Shown piece by piece: positions 19,209 to 24,918 of a DNA stretch of 25,581 bases. Source of the stretch: a virus; the IMG/VR virus record IMGVR_UViG_3300043409_000911, positions 1 through 25,581 of that record; one strand, written 5' to 3'. The notes under the pieces were generated by a model. The model was not told where the DNA came from. It saw only the letters and a list, made by a program, of their open reading frames with translations, and made no database searches. The number at the start of each line of letters is the position of its first letter. The first letter of the stretch is position 1. A program made the position numbers and the translations under genes.

Positions 19209-19955
19209 ATGACCAAACCTACCACACCACTCGGTTTCACTGGAATATTCATCCCTAGGGACTTATGGCTGAAAGAGGACCTAAGCCCTACTGAGAAATT
19301 GCTTGCAGCAGTCGTAGACGCTCTTGACCAAGGGGATGGGTGCTGGGCATCCAACTCCTACCTCGGAGGGGTTCTGGGGCTGTCTGAGAGGTCCGTAAGG
19401 GACTATCTGGCTAAACTGGAGGCGTTCGGAATCCTGATTCGCAAACAGGACGGCGAGAAACGTCGCATATACTCGGTGTATGCAGATGCGATTCGCAAGG
19501 CAGACATACCAGCAGCACCGTCGAACGAACGTTCAGGGGCGGCAGAAACTCGCCTACCAGAGGCGGCGGAATCCTGCCTAGGGGGGCGGCGGAATCCTGC
19601 CACCAATAATAAACTTAATAAGAAAGATGATATTAAACCCTCACTGGGGTATTTGGTATCTCAAGTTTTATCTAGGTTTGAATTAAGCAAGGAGAGCAAA
19701 GACGTTCTGGAGGCAAACCTCTTGCTGTACACTGACCATCTGAAGACCTTGAACCGTAAGGCATCCATCAATAGCATTAATGCTCAGGTGGAGTTCTTAC
19801 GGGACCAGACTGGTCAATGGTCAAATATGTCTATCGCCGTGGAGATTATCAACCAGACGATACGTCAGGGCTGGACTGGCTTATTCCCGTTAAGCAAAAA
19901 CGCTCAGGCACCTAAGAAAATTCTAACCTCAAAAGACCACGATGGAGCCTTTTAA
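19209..19955 (+). CDS. Replication initiator-like winged-helix protein
   Basis: The 248-aa product starts with a winged helix: LSPTEKLLAAVVDALD (26-41), then ASNSYLGGVLGLSERSVRDY and LAKLEAFGILIRK (about 47-80). This is the common Helix_turn_helix_36-type domain of phage replication proteins. A disordered linker rich in A, E, R and P follows (about 95-140). The C-terminal helical domain ends with the pattern SIAVEIINQTIRQGWTGLFP (about 211-230), which resembles the DnaD-C/lambda O-type segment that contacts the helicase loader. It overlaps the loader gene by 14 bases, which supports their cooperation in loading a replicative helicase. Confidence 0.75.
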   Translation: MTKPTTPLGFTGIFIPRDLWLKEDLSPTEKLLAAVVDALDQGDGCWASNSYLGGVLGLSERSVRDYLAKLEAFGILIRKQDGEKRRIYSVYADAIRKADIPAAPSNERSGAAETRLPEAAESCLGGRRNPATNNKLNKKDDIKPSLGYLVSQVLSRFELSKESKDVLEANLLLYTDHLKTLNRKASINSINAQVEFLRDQTGQWSNMSIAVEIINQTIRQGWTGLFPLSKNAQAPKKILTSKDHDGAF

Positions 19956-20637
19956 AGAATTTAAGGAGAGTGAGGCTTCACTCAACTGTACCTGCGAGCA
20001 ATGCGGAGAGCCGTTTGTTGTGACAGGTGCGGTGCTGGAGTACTTCAAGACGTTCAGGTACTGCACCAGCAAGTGTGCGGATATCGCATACGAAATTGCT
20101 AACCCTAAGCCGAAGACGGAGACGACGCTTAAAAATTATCCTCCGATTTACTGGGACACTGACGTGAAGAGGCTTCCAGAAAAACTGGCTGCGTCGGCTG
20201 TCAACTGGTACCCGAAGGTGGGCAAAGGTCACCTGCTCATCCACGGCTCAAGTCGTGCTGGGAAAACACGCACAGCGTGGGAGGTATGCAAACGACTCCA
20301 CAGGGAAGGGTTTGCTGTGGAGGGTTATACCGTGCGGCAACTTGAAGAAAAGTTGTACGAAGGGATGGGAAGAAATAATCACCACGCAATGTTCAGGCAC
20401 CTTGCTCAGGTTCAGGTTCTATTCATAGACGACTTAGGCAAAGAGCATATGAGTAAAGCGGGTCGACTGGCACCAGACCTTTTTGCATTAATTGACGAGC
20501 GTACGTCGTGGAAGAAGCACACGATTATAACTACGAATCATATGGGCGATGGCCTACGTGAAAGATTTGGTGACGCTGAAATGGGCACAGCATTTGTTGC
20601 TCGTCTACGTGAGTTCTTTGATATCACCTGCCCATAA
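19942..20637 (+). CDS. DnaC-like helicase loader (AAA+ ATPase)
   Basis: The 231-aa product has Walker A GSSRAGKT at 102-109, Walker B VLFIDDLGKE at 159-168, and sensor-1 TTN at 197-199 before a conserved H. A later arginine-rich helix (LRERFGDAEMGTAFVARLRE) may hold the arginine finger. This is the DnaC/DnaI/IstB-like arrangement for a protein that places the ring helicase on DNA. The N-terminus has a probable zinc site (C18, C21, C41, C45), in CEQCGEPF and YCTSKC, which could bind single strands or the initiator. No helicase or polymerase is found in this window. Confidence 0.82.
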   Translation: MEPFKEFKESEASLNCTCEQCGEPFVVTGAVLEYFKTFRYCTSKCADIAYEIANPKPKTETTLKNYPPIYWDTDVKRLPEKLAASAVNWYPKVGKGHLLIHGSSRAGKTRTAWEVCKRLHREGFAVEGYTVRQLEEKLYEGMGRNNHHAMFRHLAQVQVLFIDDLGKEHMSKAGRLAPDLFALIDERTSWKKHTIITTNHMGDGLRERFGDAEMGTAFVARLREFFDITCP

Positions 20638-20641
20638 TTCT

Positions 20642-20953
20642 ATGAACGAACCCGAATACCCAAAAGCAAAATATAACAACTCAATTGCTGGTGCTGCCAT
20701 TTCAATTGGCGTTACTCCTGAGACGCTTGAATTGTTTGTCGCACAAATGCGAGAGTATGACCGTAAAGAAAAACTAGGAGAAAAACCTGACTCTAAACTT
20801 GTGTACTGGTGGGCATATGTTGAAGTATATAACCGTATGCTTGAACTATCAAAAAAAGTAAAATACCTAGAAGAACAAATTGATATTGGTGTTAAGAATT
20901 GTTTTTCCCACTTGCACGACAAAGAAAGAATTAAAGGAGGAGGACAAGAATGA
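20642..20953 (+). CDS. Hypothetical protein, helical
   Basis: The 103-aa product is not recognised. Residues 15-40 look like a short helical DNA-binding-like segment (SIAGAAISIGVTPETLELFV), and residues 60-95 form a coiled coil (YWWAYVEVYNRMLELSKKVK). Its C-terminal codons (KGGGQE) contain AAAGGAGGAGG, a strong Shine-Dalgarno placed right before the next gene start, the only clear one in this operon. Confidence 0.6.
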   Translation: MNEPEYPKAKYNNSIAGAAISIGVTPETLELFVAQMREYDRKEKLGEKPDSKLVYWWAYVEVYNRMLELSKKVKYLEEQIDIGVKNCFSHLHDKERIKGGGQE

Positions 20954-21165
20954 GCGACCCAACCCGATACGAAGTCGAGGGCTGTATGGAGCCGTCAAAA
21001 AAAGGAAATTTTGTGCATTGGTCAGACTACGCAAAACTCAAAGCCGAAAATCAGCGTTTCAGAAAAGCGTTTAAAGACATAGAGGCAGCGTGGTATAAGG
21101 GACGCTCATCATACGTCATTGCAATCGTTGACGACGCACTAGCAAAACAAACCAACACAAAATGA
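20950..21165 (+). CDS. Hypothetical small protein
   Basis: The 71-aa product begins MSDPTRYEVEGCMEPSKKGN then VHWSDYAKLKAENQRFRKAF. Proteins with 'G.fV.WsDY..L..E...fr' are frequent in phage early operons, role unknown. It is preceded by a consensus Shine-Dalgarno (AAGGAGG, about 20934-20940) and overlaps both neighbours by four bases (ATGA at each end). Confidence 0.62.
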   Translation: MSDPTRYEVEGCMEPSKKGNFVHWSDYAKLKAENQRFRKAFKDIEAAWYKGRSSYVIAIVDDALAKQTNTK

Positions 21166-21359
21166 TTTACGAATTTAGAAACCCTATGCCAGTAGAGACA
21201 CCTTTGGGCTATGGTATGCTTCTGTACGTGCGAGACGGGGGAACGTTTAGTAATGATGTGTTTGCCATAGTGCTGGACAAAGACGGAGTCATCAGGCACT
21301 TTACAAGCGAACAATTTTCCTTCGTGCAAAACGATACATTTAGAATCAAATCAAAATGA
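21162..21359 (+). CDS. Hypothetical small protein
   Basis: The 65-aa product is not recognised. It is mainly beta (LGYGMLLYVRDGGTFSNDVF, AIVLDKDGVIRHFTSEQFSF), like a small single-barrel protein. ATGA overlaps couple it to the genes on both sides. Confidence 0.58.
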   Translation: MIYEFRNPMPVETPLGYGMLLYVRDGGTFSNDVFAIVLDKDGVIRHFTSEQFSFVQNDTFRIKSK

Positions 21360-21637
21360 AACGTACTAATTTAAAACGAGGTACTAGGCTTCGCCCTGTT
21401 AGTAAAAAACGCAGGAAGAATTTAGATACCTATTCAAAATTAAGGCAGGACTTTCTGAAGGACAAAAGAGTTTGCTTTGTATGCGTAAGGACAAAGGCCA
21501 CGGACATTCATCATATGAACGGGCGGCACAACGAACGGCTTAACGACACCACCCACTGGTTGCCAGTGTGCAGACCTTGCCACGACTGGATTCATCTTCA
21601 CCCCCAGAAAGCCAGAGACAGCGGCTATTTAATTTGA
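21356..21637 (+). CDS. HNH endonuclease-like protein
   Basis: The 93-aa product has a basic N-terminus (MKRTNLKRGTRLRPVSKKRR) and then a compact HNH zinc domain. C40 and C43 (VCFVC), D50-I-H52-H53-M-N55-G (the catalytic HH.N motif) and C72/C75 with H76 (VCRPCHDWIH) build a zinc-stabilised beta-beta-alpha-metal fold. Single-domain HNH proteins of this size in phage recombination modules may act as nicking or recombination nucleases (NinG-like position) rather than as homing enzymes, since no intron or unique insertion is evident. Its stop overlaps a TTG start of the next gene (TTGA). Confidence 0.75.
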   Translation: MKRTNLKRGTRLRPVSKKRRKNLDTYSKLRQDFLKDKRVCFVCVRTKATDIHHMNGRHNERLNDTTHWLPVCRPCHDWIHLHPQKARDSGYLI

Positions 21638-22086
21638 GCCGCCCTACCTACGAGACTGAAGGTCATTTAGAAAGTGAAAGAAAGGTCATCGAAACTATTG
21701 AGGCGTTGCACGGGGTTAAATTAACGAAGACTCCAAAGTACTATCACATAGATTATTGCATTGTGGATATGCGGAATAAAGTTTGCGGCTGGATTGAAGT
21801 AAGAAATAAAACGTTCAACAGAAATAAATTTACGTCGTTCTATACTTCACTAGAAAAATATTTAAGCGTGGCACGTATGGCACATCTAACTGGTCTTCCA
21901 GCATACATAGCCTGTTCGTGGACTGATGGCATCTTCTTCAAGACCGTGCATCACGGCGACGCTAGGGTGTATCCTATAACCGTAGGAGGACGTACTGTTA
22001 ATTCACGCAACGACCCTGACGACATCGAGCCAGTGATTCATATTCCGATTGAAGATTTCAAACCTATATCAACTATGTTCCAATGA
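21634..22086 (+). CDS. PD-(D/E)XK-like nuclease-fold protein
   Basis: The 150-aa product begins at TTG 21634, chosen because this start overlaps the previous TGA as do its neighbours; the ATG at 21568 would overlap the HNH gene by 70 bases. The core reads YYHIDYCIVDMRNKVCGWIE (about 36-55), continuing V-R-N-K, then FTSFYTSLEKYLSVARMAHL and PAYIACSWTDGIFF. The order D...(G)WIEVRxK...K...A...T.LPA....W.DG is typical of a restriction-endonuclease fold of phage and VRR-NUC type, with D41 and E55 as metal ligands. The usual EVK is EVR here, so activity is uncertain. Confidence 0.62.
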   Translation: MSRPTYETEGHLESERKVIETIEALHGVKLTKTPKYYHIDYCIVDMRNKVCGWIEVRNKTFNRNKFTSFYTSLEKYLSVARMAHLTGLPAYIACSWTDGIFFKTVHHGDARVYPITVGGRTVNSRNDPDDIEPVIHIPIEDFKPISTMFQ

Positions 22087-22337
22087 AAATTCGTACCTAC
22101 GATTGCCCTACACGCTTCTTCGTCACGTCGTCTAAGCCTGACATTGAGAACCTTGTCGACCTGCTTGCACTAAGAGGGAATGGCGAATGCTCCTGCGAAG
22201 ATTTTAAAATGGTAAAATTAATTAATTATAGAAAGAAGGAAGGACCCACACAGTGTAAGCATATAAAGGCTTGCAGGGACCACTTCCTAGACGAGGTCAT
22301 CCACTACATTCGGCAGGATACTGGTATGACAAAGTAG
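22083..22337 (+). CDS. SWIM-type zinc-binding small protein
   Basis: The 84-aa product has CSCEDF at 36-41 and CKHIKACR at 58-65, that is C36-x-C38 ... C58-x-H60, the pattern of a SWIM zinc finger. SWIM domains bind DNA or proteins and in archaea and eukaryotes occur in recombination factors. Here it stands between nuclease-like and annealing-protein genes, which fits a recombination accessory role. The 3' end includes the TATGACA element of the next promoter. Confidence 0.65.
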   Translation: MKIRTYDCPTRFFVTSSKPDIENLVDLLALRGNGECSCEDFKMVKLINYRKKEGPTQCKHIKACRDHFLDEVIHYIRQDTGMTK

Positions 22338-22370
22338 GAGTTGACAAAGGCCACAACACTATGATACATT
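22325..22370 (+). promoter_or_regulatory. TATGACA-type promoter for the Rad52-like gene set
   Basis: TATGACA (22325-22331, inside the end of the SWIM gene), 9 bp, TTGACA (22341-22346), 18 bp, TACATT (22365-22370). The next chosen start is 22391, after the C/A-rich leader CACCTACCAACAACACT. Confidence 0.62.
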
Positions 22371-22390
22371 ATGCACCTACCAACAACACT

Positions 22391-22714
22391 ATGTCGTTAC
22401 CTACCACACCAATCAACGTCGACAAAGCCGTCGACGCTCTCATCAAACCATACCAGCGTAAAGGCCGCACACGTTCCTACCCAAACAGCAATTGGACTAG
22501 GGAAGTTGTCGTCAACGTTTCTATCATCCTCGAAAAATACGAGGACGGTACGCTCCCAGAAGAAGAGCGTGTCATCTACGACTTCTGTAAAAAGATTCGT
22601 CAAAAGTACGGCAAGCGTCGCCACGGAAAGTTTGGTCGCACGTTTTTCCAAGACTGGGTAATCAAAACCCTCAACAAAGAAATCGCCACTCTCTGCACTC
22701 CACCCATAAAATAA
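22391..22714 (+). CDS. Hypothetical basic protein
   Basis: The 107-aa product (MSLPTTPINVDKAVDALIKP...) is not recognised. It is basic, with a helical middle (VVVNVSIILEKYEDGTLPEE) and a basic segment KIRQKYGKRRHGKFGRTFFQ. ATG 22391 is used since the longer frame starts before the promoter. It ends one base before the Rad52-like gene and may work with it. Confidence 0.62.
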   Translation: MSLPTTPINVDKAVDALIKPYQRKGRTRSYPNSNWTREVVVNVSIILEKYEDGTLPEEERVIYDFCKKIRQKYGKRRHGKFGRTFFQDWVIKTLNKEIATLCTPPIK

Positions 22715-22715
22715 T

Positions 22716-23594
22716 ATGAACGACATACTAAAAAAACTACAGGCACCGTTTCACCCAGACCGCATTGAATGGCGACTTGGGTCCTGCGGTAAAAAACAGG
22801 ACGGCTCCTTCTGGGGCAAAGCCCTATGCTACATCACCCAGCGAGCAGCCTTTGAGCGGCTCGACGAAGTGTTTGGCTCTAACTGGTCCATCGACGAAAA
22901 GTATCAGACCGTTGGCTCTGGTGCCGTTTGCGTTGTGACCGTCTCCGTTAGGGAGAAAGACGTAGAGCGTAAGGTTACTGGCTCCTGCCAAGTCGAGTTT
23001 GATAAGGCTGGCGACATCGACCCGTTTAAGACCGCATCATCTGGTGCACTAAAACGTGCCGTTGTATCGCTAGGCGTGGGTCGTTATTTGTACGACCTTG
23101 AAGAGGGCTGGGCTGTCATTGCCTCAGACGGAGCGTACCAAGGTAAGACACGTGACAAGGAATCCTTCCGCTGGAACCCTCCTACACTCCCTGTTTGGGC
23201 GTTGCCTGAAGGCTTTAAGCCAGAAGAGAATAAGAAGAAGGTCGCAACGTTTGTACCTGAGCAGGAAGAGTTTGTTCCGACTGCACGATTCATTCCTAAC
23301 GAGTCTGCACAGCAGCCAGTAAACCTTACCGTAACACCGTTTGGCTCCTCTGACCCTCTCGACGCTGTGATTCACTTCGGCAAGAACAAAGGCAACAGCC
23401 TTAGAACCCTTAGCAAGAAGTCGCTCCAGTGGTATATCGAAGAGTACAAGGCAGAAGGCTACAATGGTCGCCCTCCACGCAAGGAAGACTTAGACCTCCG
23501 TGCAGCACTAGATAAAGTTGCTGGTACGAAGACGGTGTCTGCTCCCGCTCCCGCCCACGCAGCACTTGAAACTGAAGACAACGTTCCGTTCTAA
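22716..23594 (+). CDS. Rad52-like single-strand annealing protein
   Basis: The 292-aa product has a Rad52/Rad22-type N-terminal domain: YITQRAAFERLDEVFGSNWS (39-58), VVTVSVREKDVERKVTGSCQ (83-102 region) and the signature DPFKTASSGALKRAVVSLGV then GRYLYDL (112-138 region). It binds single strands and pairs complementary ones, acting after the RecE-like exonuclease. A linker (about 165-215) is followed by a second small domain, IHFGKNKGNSLRTLSKKSLQ and WYIEEYK, which resembles DUF3820. The extreme C-terminus ETEDNVPF imitates the acidic DxxPF tip of single-strand-binding proteins, by which those recruit repair partners. The stop overlaps the next start (TAATG). Confidence 0.82.
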   Translation: MNDILKKLQAPFHPDRIEWRLGSCGKKQDGSFWGKALCYITQRAAFERLDEVFGSNWSIDEKYQTVGSGAVCVVTVSVREKDVERKVTGSCQVEFDKAGDIDPFKTASSGALKRAVVSLGVGRYLYDLEEGWAVIASDGAYQGKTRDKESFRWNPPTLPVWALPEGFKPEENKKKVATFVPEQEEFVPTARFIPNESAQQPVNLTVTPFGSSDPLDAVIHFGKNKGNSLRTLSKKSLQWYIEEYKAEGYNGRPPRKEDLDLRAALDKVAGTKTVSAPAPAHAALETEDNVPF

Positions 23595-23767
23595 TGGCTA
23601 AGCCTAAACGCAAGTCGAAGACGGAGCCTTACCAGATTAGAATCAACAACGCTAACTGGACCATATACAAACAGTGGTGCGAAAAAGAAGGAGTAGCATT
23701 CTGTTTCCTGTCAAACGCTAGCAGATTCAATCTTTGGGTTTCAGAGATTATCAAAAAGTCTAGGTAG
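23594..23767 (+). CDS. Small hypothetical protein overlapping tRNA-Arg
   Basis: A 57-aa frame runs from ATG 23594 to TAG 23767. The product is basic at the start (MAKPKRKSKT) and then mixed alpha/beta with aromatic residues (QIRINNANWTIYKQWCEKEG, AFCFLSNASRFNLWVSEIIK). It is unrecognised. The last ten bases of the gene, with its TAG, are the first ten bases of the tRNA-Arg acceptor arm, so tRNA processing would remove the stop codon from that transcript. Confidence 0.62.
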   Translation: MAKPKRKSKTEPYQIRINNANWTIYKQWCEKEGVAFCFLSNASRFNLWVSEIIKKSR

Positions 23768-23832
23768 TTCAATGGATAGAACCTCCGCCTTCTAAGCGGA
23801 TGATTTGGGTTCGATTCCCAACCCAGACACCA
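23758..23832 (+). tRNA. tRNA-Arg (TCT)
   Basis: A 75-nt cloverleaf with encoded CCA: acceptor GTCTAGG/CCCAGAC (one A-C mismatch at pair 5), D stem GTTC/GAAC with GG in the loop, anticodon stem TCCGC/GCGGA with loop CTTCTAA (anticodon TCT, codon AGA), and T stem TTGGG/CCCAA with loop TTCGATT. It lies at the end of the rightward operon and supplies a codon often rare in GC-rich hosts. Confidence 0.9.
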
Positions 23833-23862
23833 GACTCCTAACTAACACTTAGGGGTCTTTTT
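23833..23862 (+). terminator. Rho-independent terminator of rightward operon
   Basis: GACTCCTAA-CTAACAC-TTAGGGGTC forms a 9-bp stem (one G-T pair) with a 7-nt loop and is followed by five T. It begins right after the CCA of the tRNA. Only the + strand has a T-tract. Confidence 0.88.
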
Positions 23863-23869
23863 GTATAAA

Positions 23870-24343
23870 CTAGTCTAACTTGGTTAGGCACCACTTGTTA
23901 TTGTCCACCTCAGTATATGCGACGTGGATAAACTCAGACTCCCACTCGACTTTAGTAATACGCAGTGAAAAGATTTGTTCGTCTGTCTCAAACAGACCAG
24001 CCTCTACTAGTGAATCAATAATTGTTTTACTGACGTTGTCTGCGTCTGGCTTTGTTACCTTAGGGCGAACCTTGCCATCTTTGATTGGTCTGCTCTTAGG
24101 TGGAAGGTAGGACAAAATGATTGCAAGATGCACTGGTTTACCCTTCTCAATCTTGTAAATGTTTTTGTATGCTCTCAGTCTTTCTAGGAATTCATTCTTC
24201 CACTTTTGGATTTCACTCTTCACATATTTACCAATGAAGGGTGGCCTTCCCTTAGGCTTAATAATTCTTAAAGCCGATTGATGCGTAGAAGTCGGCGGGG
24301 ACATAGCGATTTCTATTAGGTGGGTACGTAGGTCTTGTTTCAT
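23870..24343 (-). CDS. rusA: RusA-like Holliday junction resolvase
   Basis: The 157-aa product shows the RusA pattern: KPDADNVSKTIIDSLVEAGL (98-117) then FETDEQIFSLRITK (118-131). The aspartates D100, D102, D110 and D121 and lysine K131 match the metal-binding and catalytic set (family: D70, D72, D91 and K76 in E. coli RusA have this order of acids within the same motif). It cuts four-way junctions formed by recombination and replication, which clears branched DNA before packaging. Start 24343 is used; ATG at 24304 is an alternative because the family often starts closer to the core. It converges on the terminator of the rightward operon and diverges from the HTH gene. Confidence 0.85.
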   Translation of the reverse strand: MKQDLRTHLIEIAMSPPTSTHQSALRIIKPKGRPPFIGKYVKSEIQKWKNEFLERLRAYKNIYKIEKGKPVHLAIILSYLPPKSRPIKDGKVRPKVTKPDADNVSKTIIDSLVEAGLFETDEQIFSLRITKVEWESEFIHVAYTEVDNNKWCLTKLD

Positions 24344-24346
24344 ATA

Positions 24347-24375
24347 TTGACTGGTTAGGACAAATAGACATATAT
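24347..24375 (+). promoter_or_regulatory. Promoter candidate of HTH/TerS-like gene
   Basis: TTGACT (24347-24352), 17 bp, ATATAT (24370-24375), with ATG at 24383, only seven bases after the -10, so the message would be leaderless or nearly so. It lies in the 39-bp gap between divergent genes. Confidence 0.5.
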
Positions 24376-24382
24376 CATACCT

Positions 24383-24832
24383 ATGGACAAGCACGAAAAG
24401 ATTAGGACAGACGTAGGCTCAAGGCATACTGGAGCAAAGATACCCGTTGAAAAACGTGAAGAGATTGAACGTCGTCTTAAAGAGGGTGAAGGCATTAGAC
24501 ACATTGCAAAAGAAGTTGGCTCAAGCGAGCACACTGTAACAGCAATAAGAAACTCTACGGAGTCAGGACCTAACCTCAACAGTTGGAAGAAGAGCGTCGC
24601 AAATAACTTAATGGAGTTTGTTGCTAAGGGTGCAGAAAGACTTAACGCAGAAGTAGACAACATCCCAATTGGCTCATTGCCTCTGGCAATAGCCATTGCT
24701 CAGGACAAAGCACTCACGCTTAACGACCAGCCAACGCACGTGACAGAGCACAGACTTTCAATAAGCCACGACGACATTGGGCGGCTTATTAAGGGTGATA
24801 TTATAGATATCGACCCGCCAAAAATTGGATAA
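24383..24832 (+). CDS. HTH protein, small-terminase-like
   Basis: The 149-aa product has an N-terminal helix-turn-helix, VEKREEIERRLKEGEGIRHI (22-41) then AKEVGSSEHTVTAIR (42-56). A helical middle (LNSWKKSVANNLMEFVAKGA) and IGSLPLAIAIAQDKALTLND (about 94-113) follow, ending in LIKGDIIDIDPPKIG. The pattern 'P.aiAiaqDK...L.dqP' after an HTH domain occurs in phage proteins annotated as small terminase or HTH protein. TerS would bind the pac/cos site and feed DNA to TerL. It is far from terL (16 kb in this window), though a circularly permuted map may place it near late genes. A transcription regulator is the alternative. Confidence 0.6.
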   Translation: MDKHEKIRTDVGSRHTGAKIPVEKREEIERRLKEGEGIRHIAKEVGSSEHTVTAIRNSTESGPNLNSWKKSVANNLMEFVAKGAERLNAEVDNIPIGSLPLAIAIAQDKALTLNDQPTHVTEHRLSISHDDIGRLIKGDIIDIDPPKIG

Positions 24833-24833
24833 C

Positions 24834-24868
24834 AAAAACCCCTCTTCGGCTACCAACCTAGGAGGGGT
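24834..24868 (-). terminator. Rho-independent terminator of the membrane-protein unit
   Basis: On the minus strand ACCCCTC and GAGGGGT form a 7-bp stem with a long internal part, followed by a run of T (TTTTTG). It lies 50 bases after the stop at 24919 and just past the end of the opposite gene. Confidence 0.78.
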
Positions 24869-24918
24869 AAACTGTTGCCAGTTTATGCTATGACCGTACG
24901 TGTTTCCACGCCACGGCC

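Noticed and set aside
21568-21633. ATG 21568 as the start of the PD-(D/E)XK-like gene
   Set aside because: It would overlap the HNH gene by 70 bases out of frame; the TTG at 21634 gives the same four-base overlap as the neighbouring genes.
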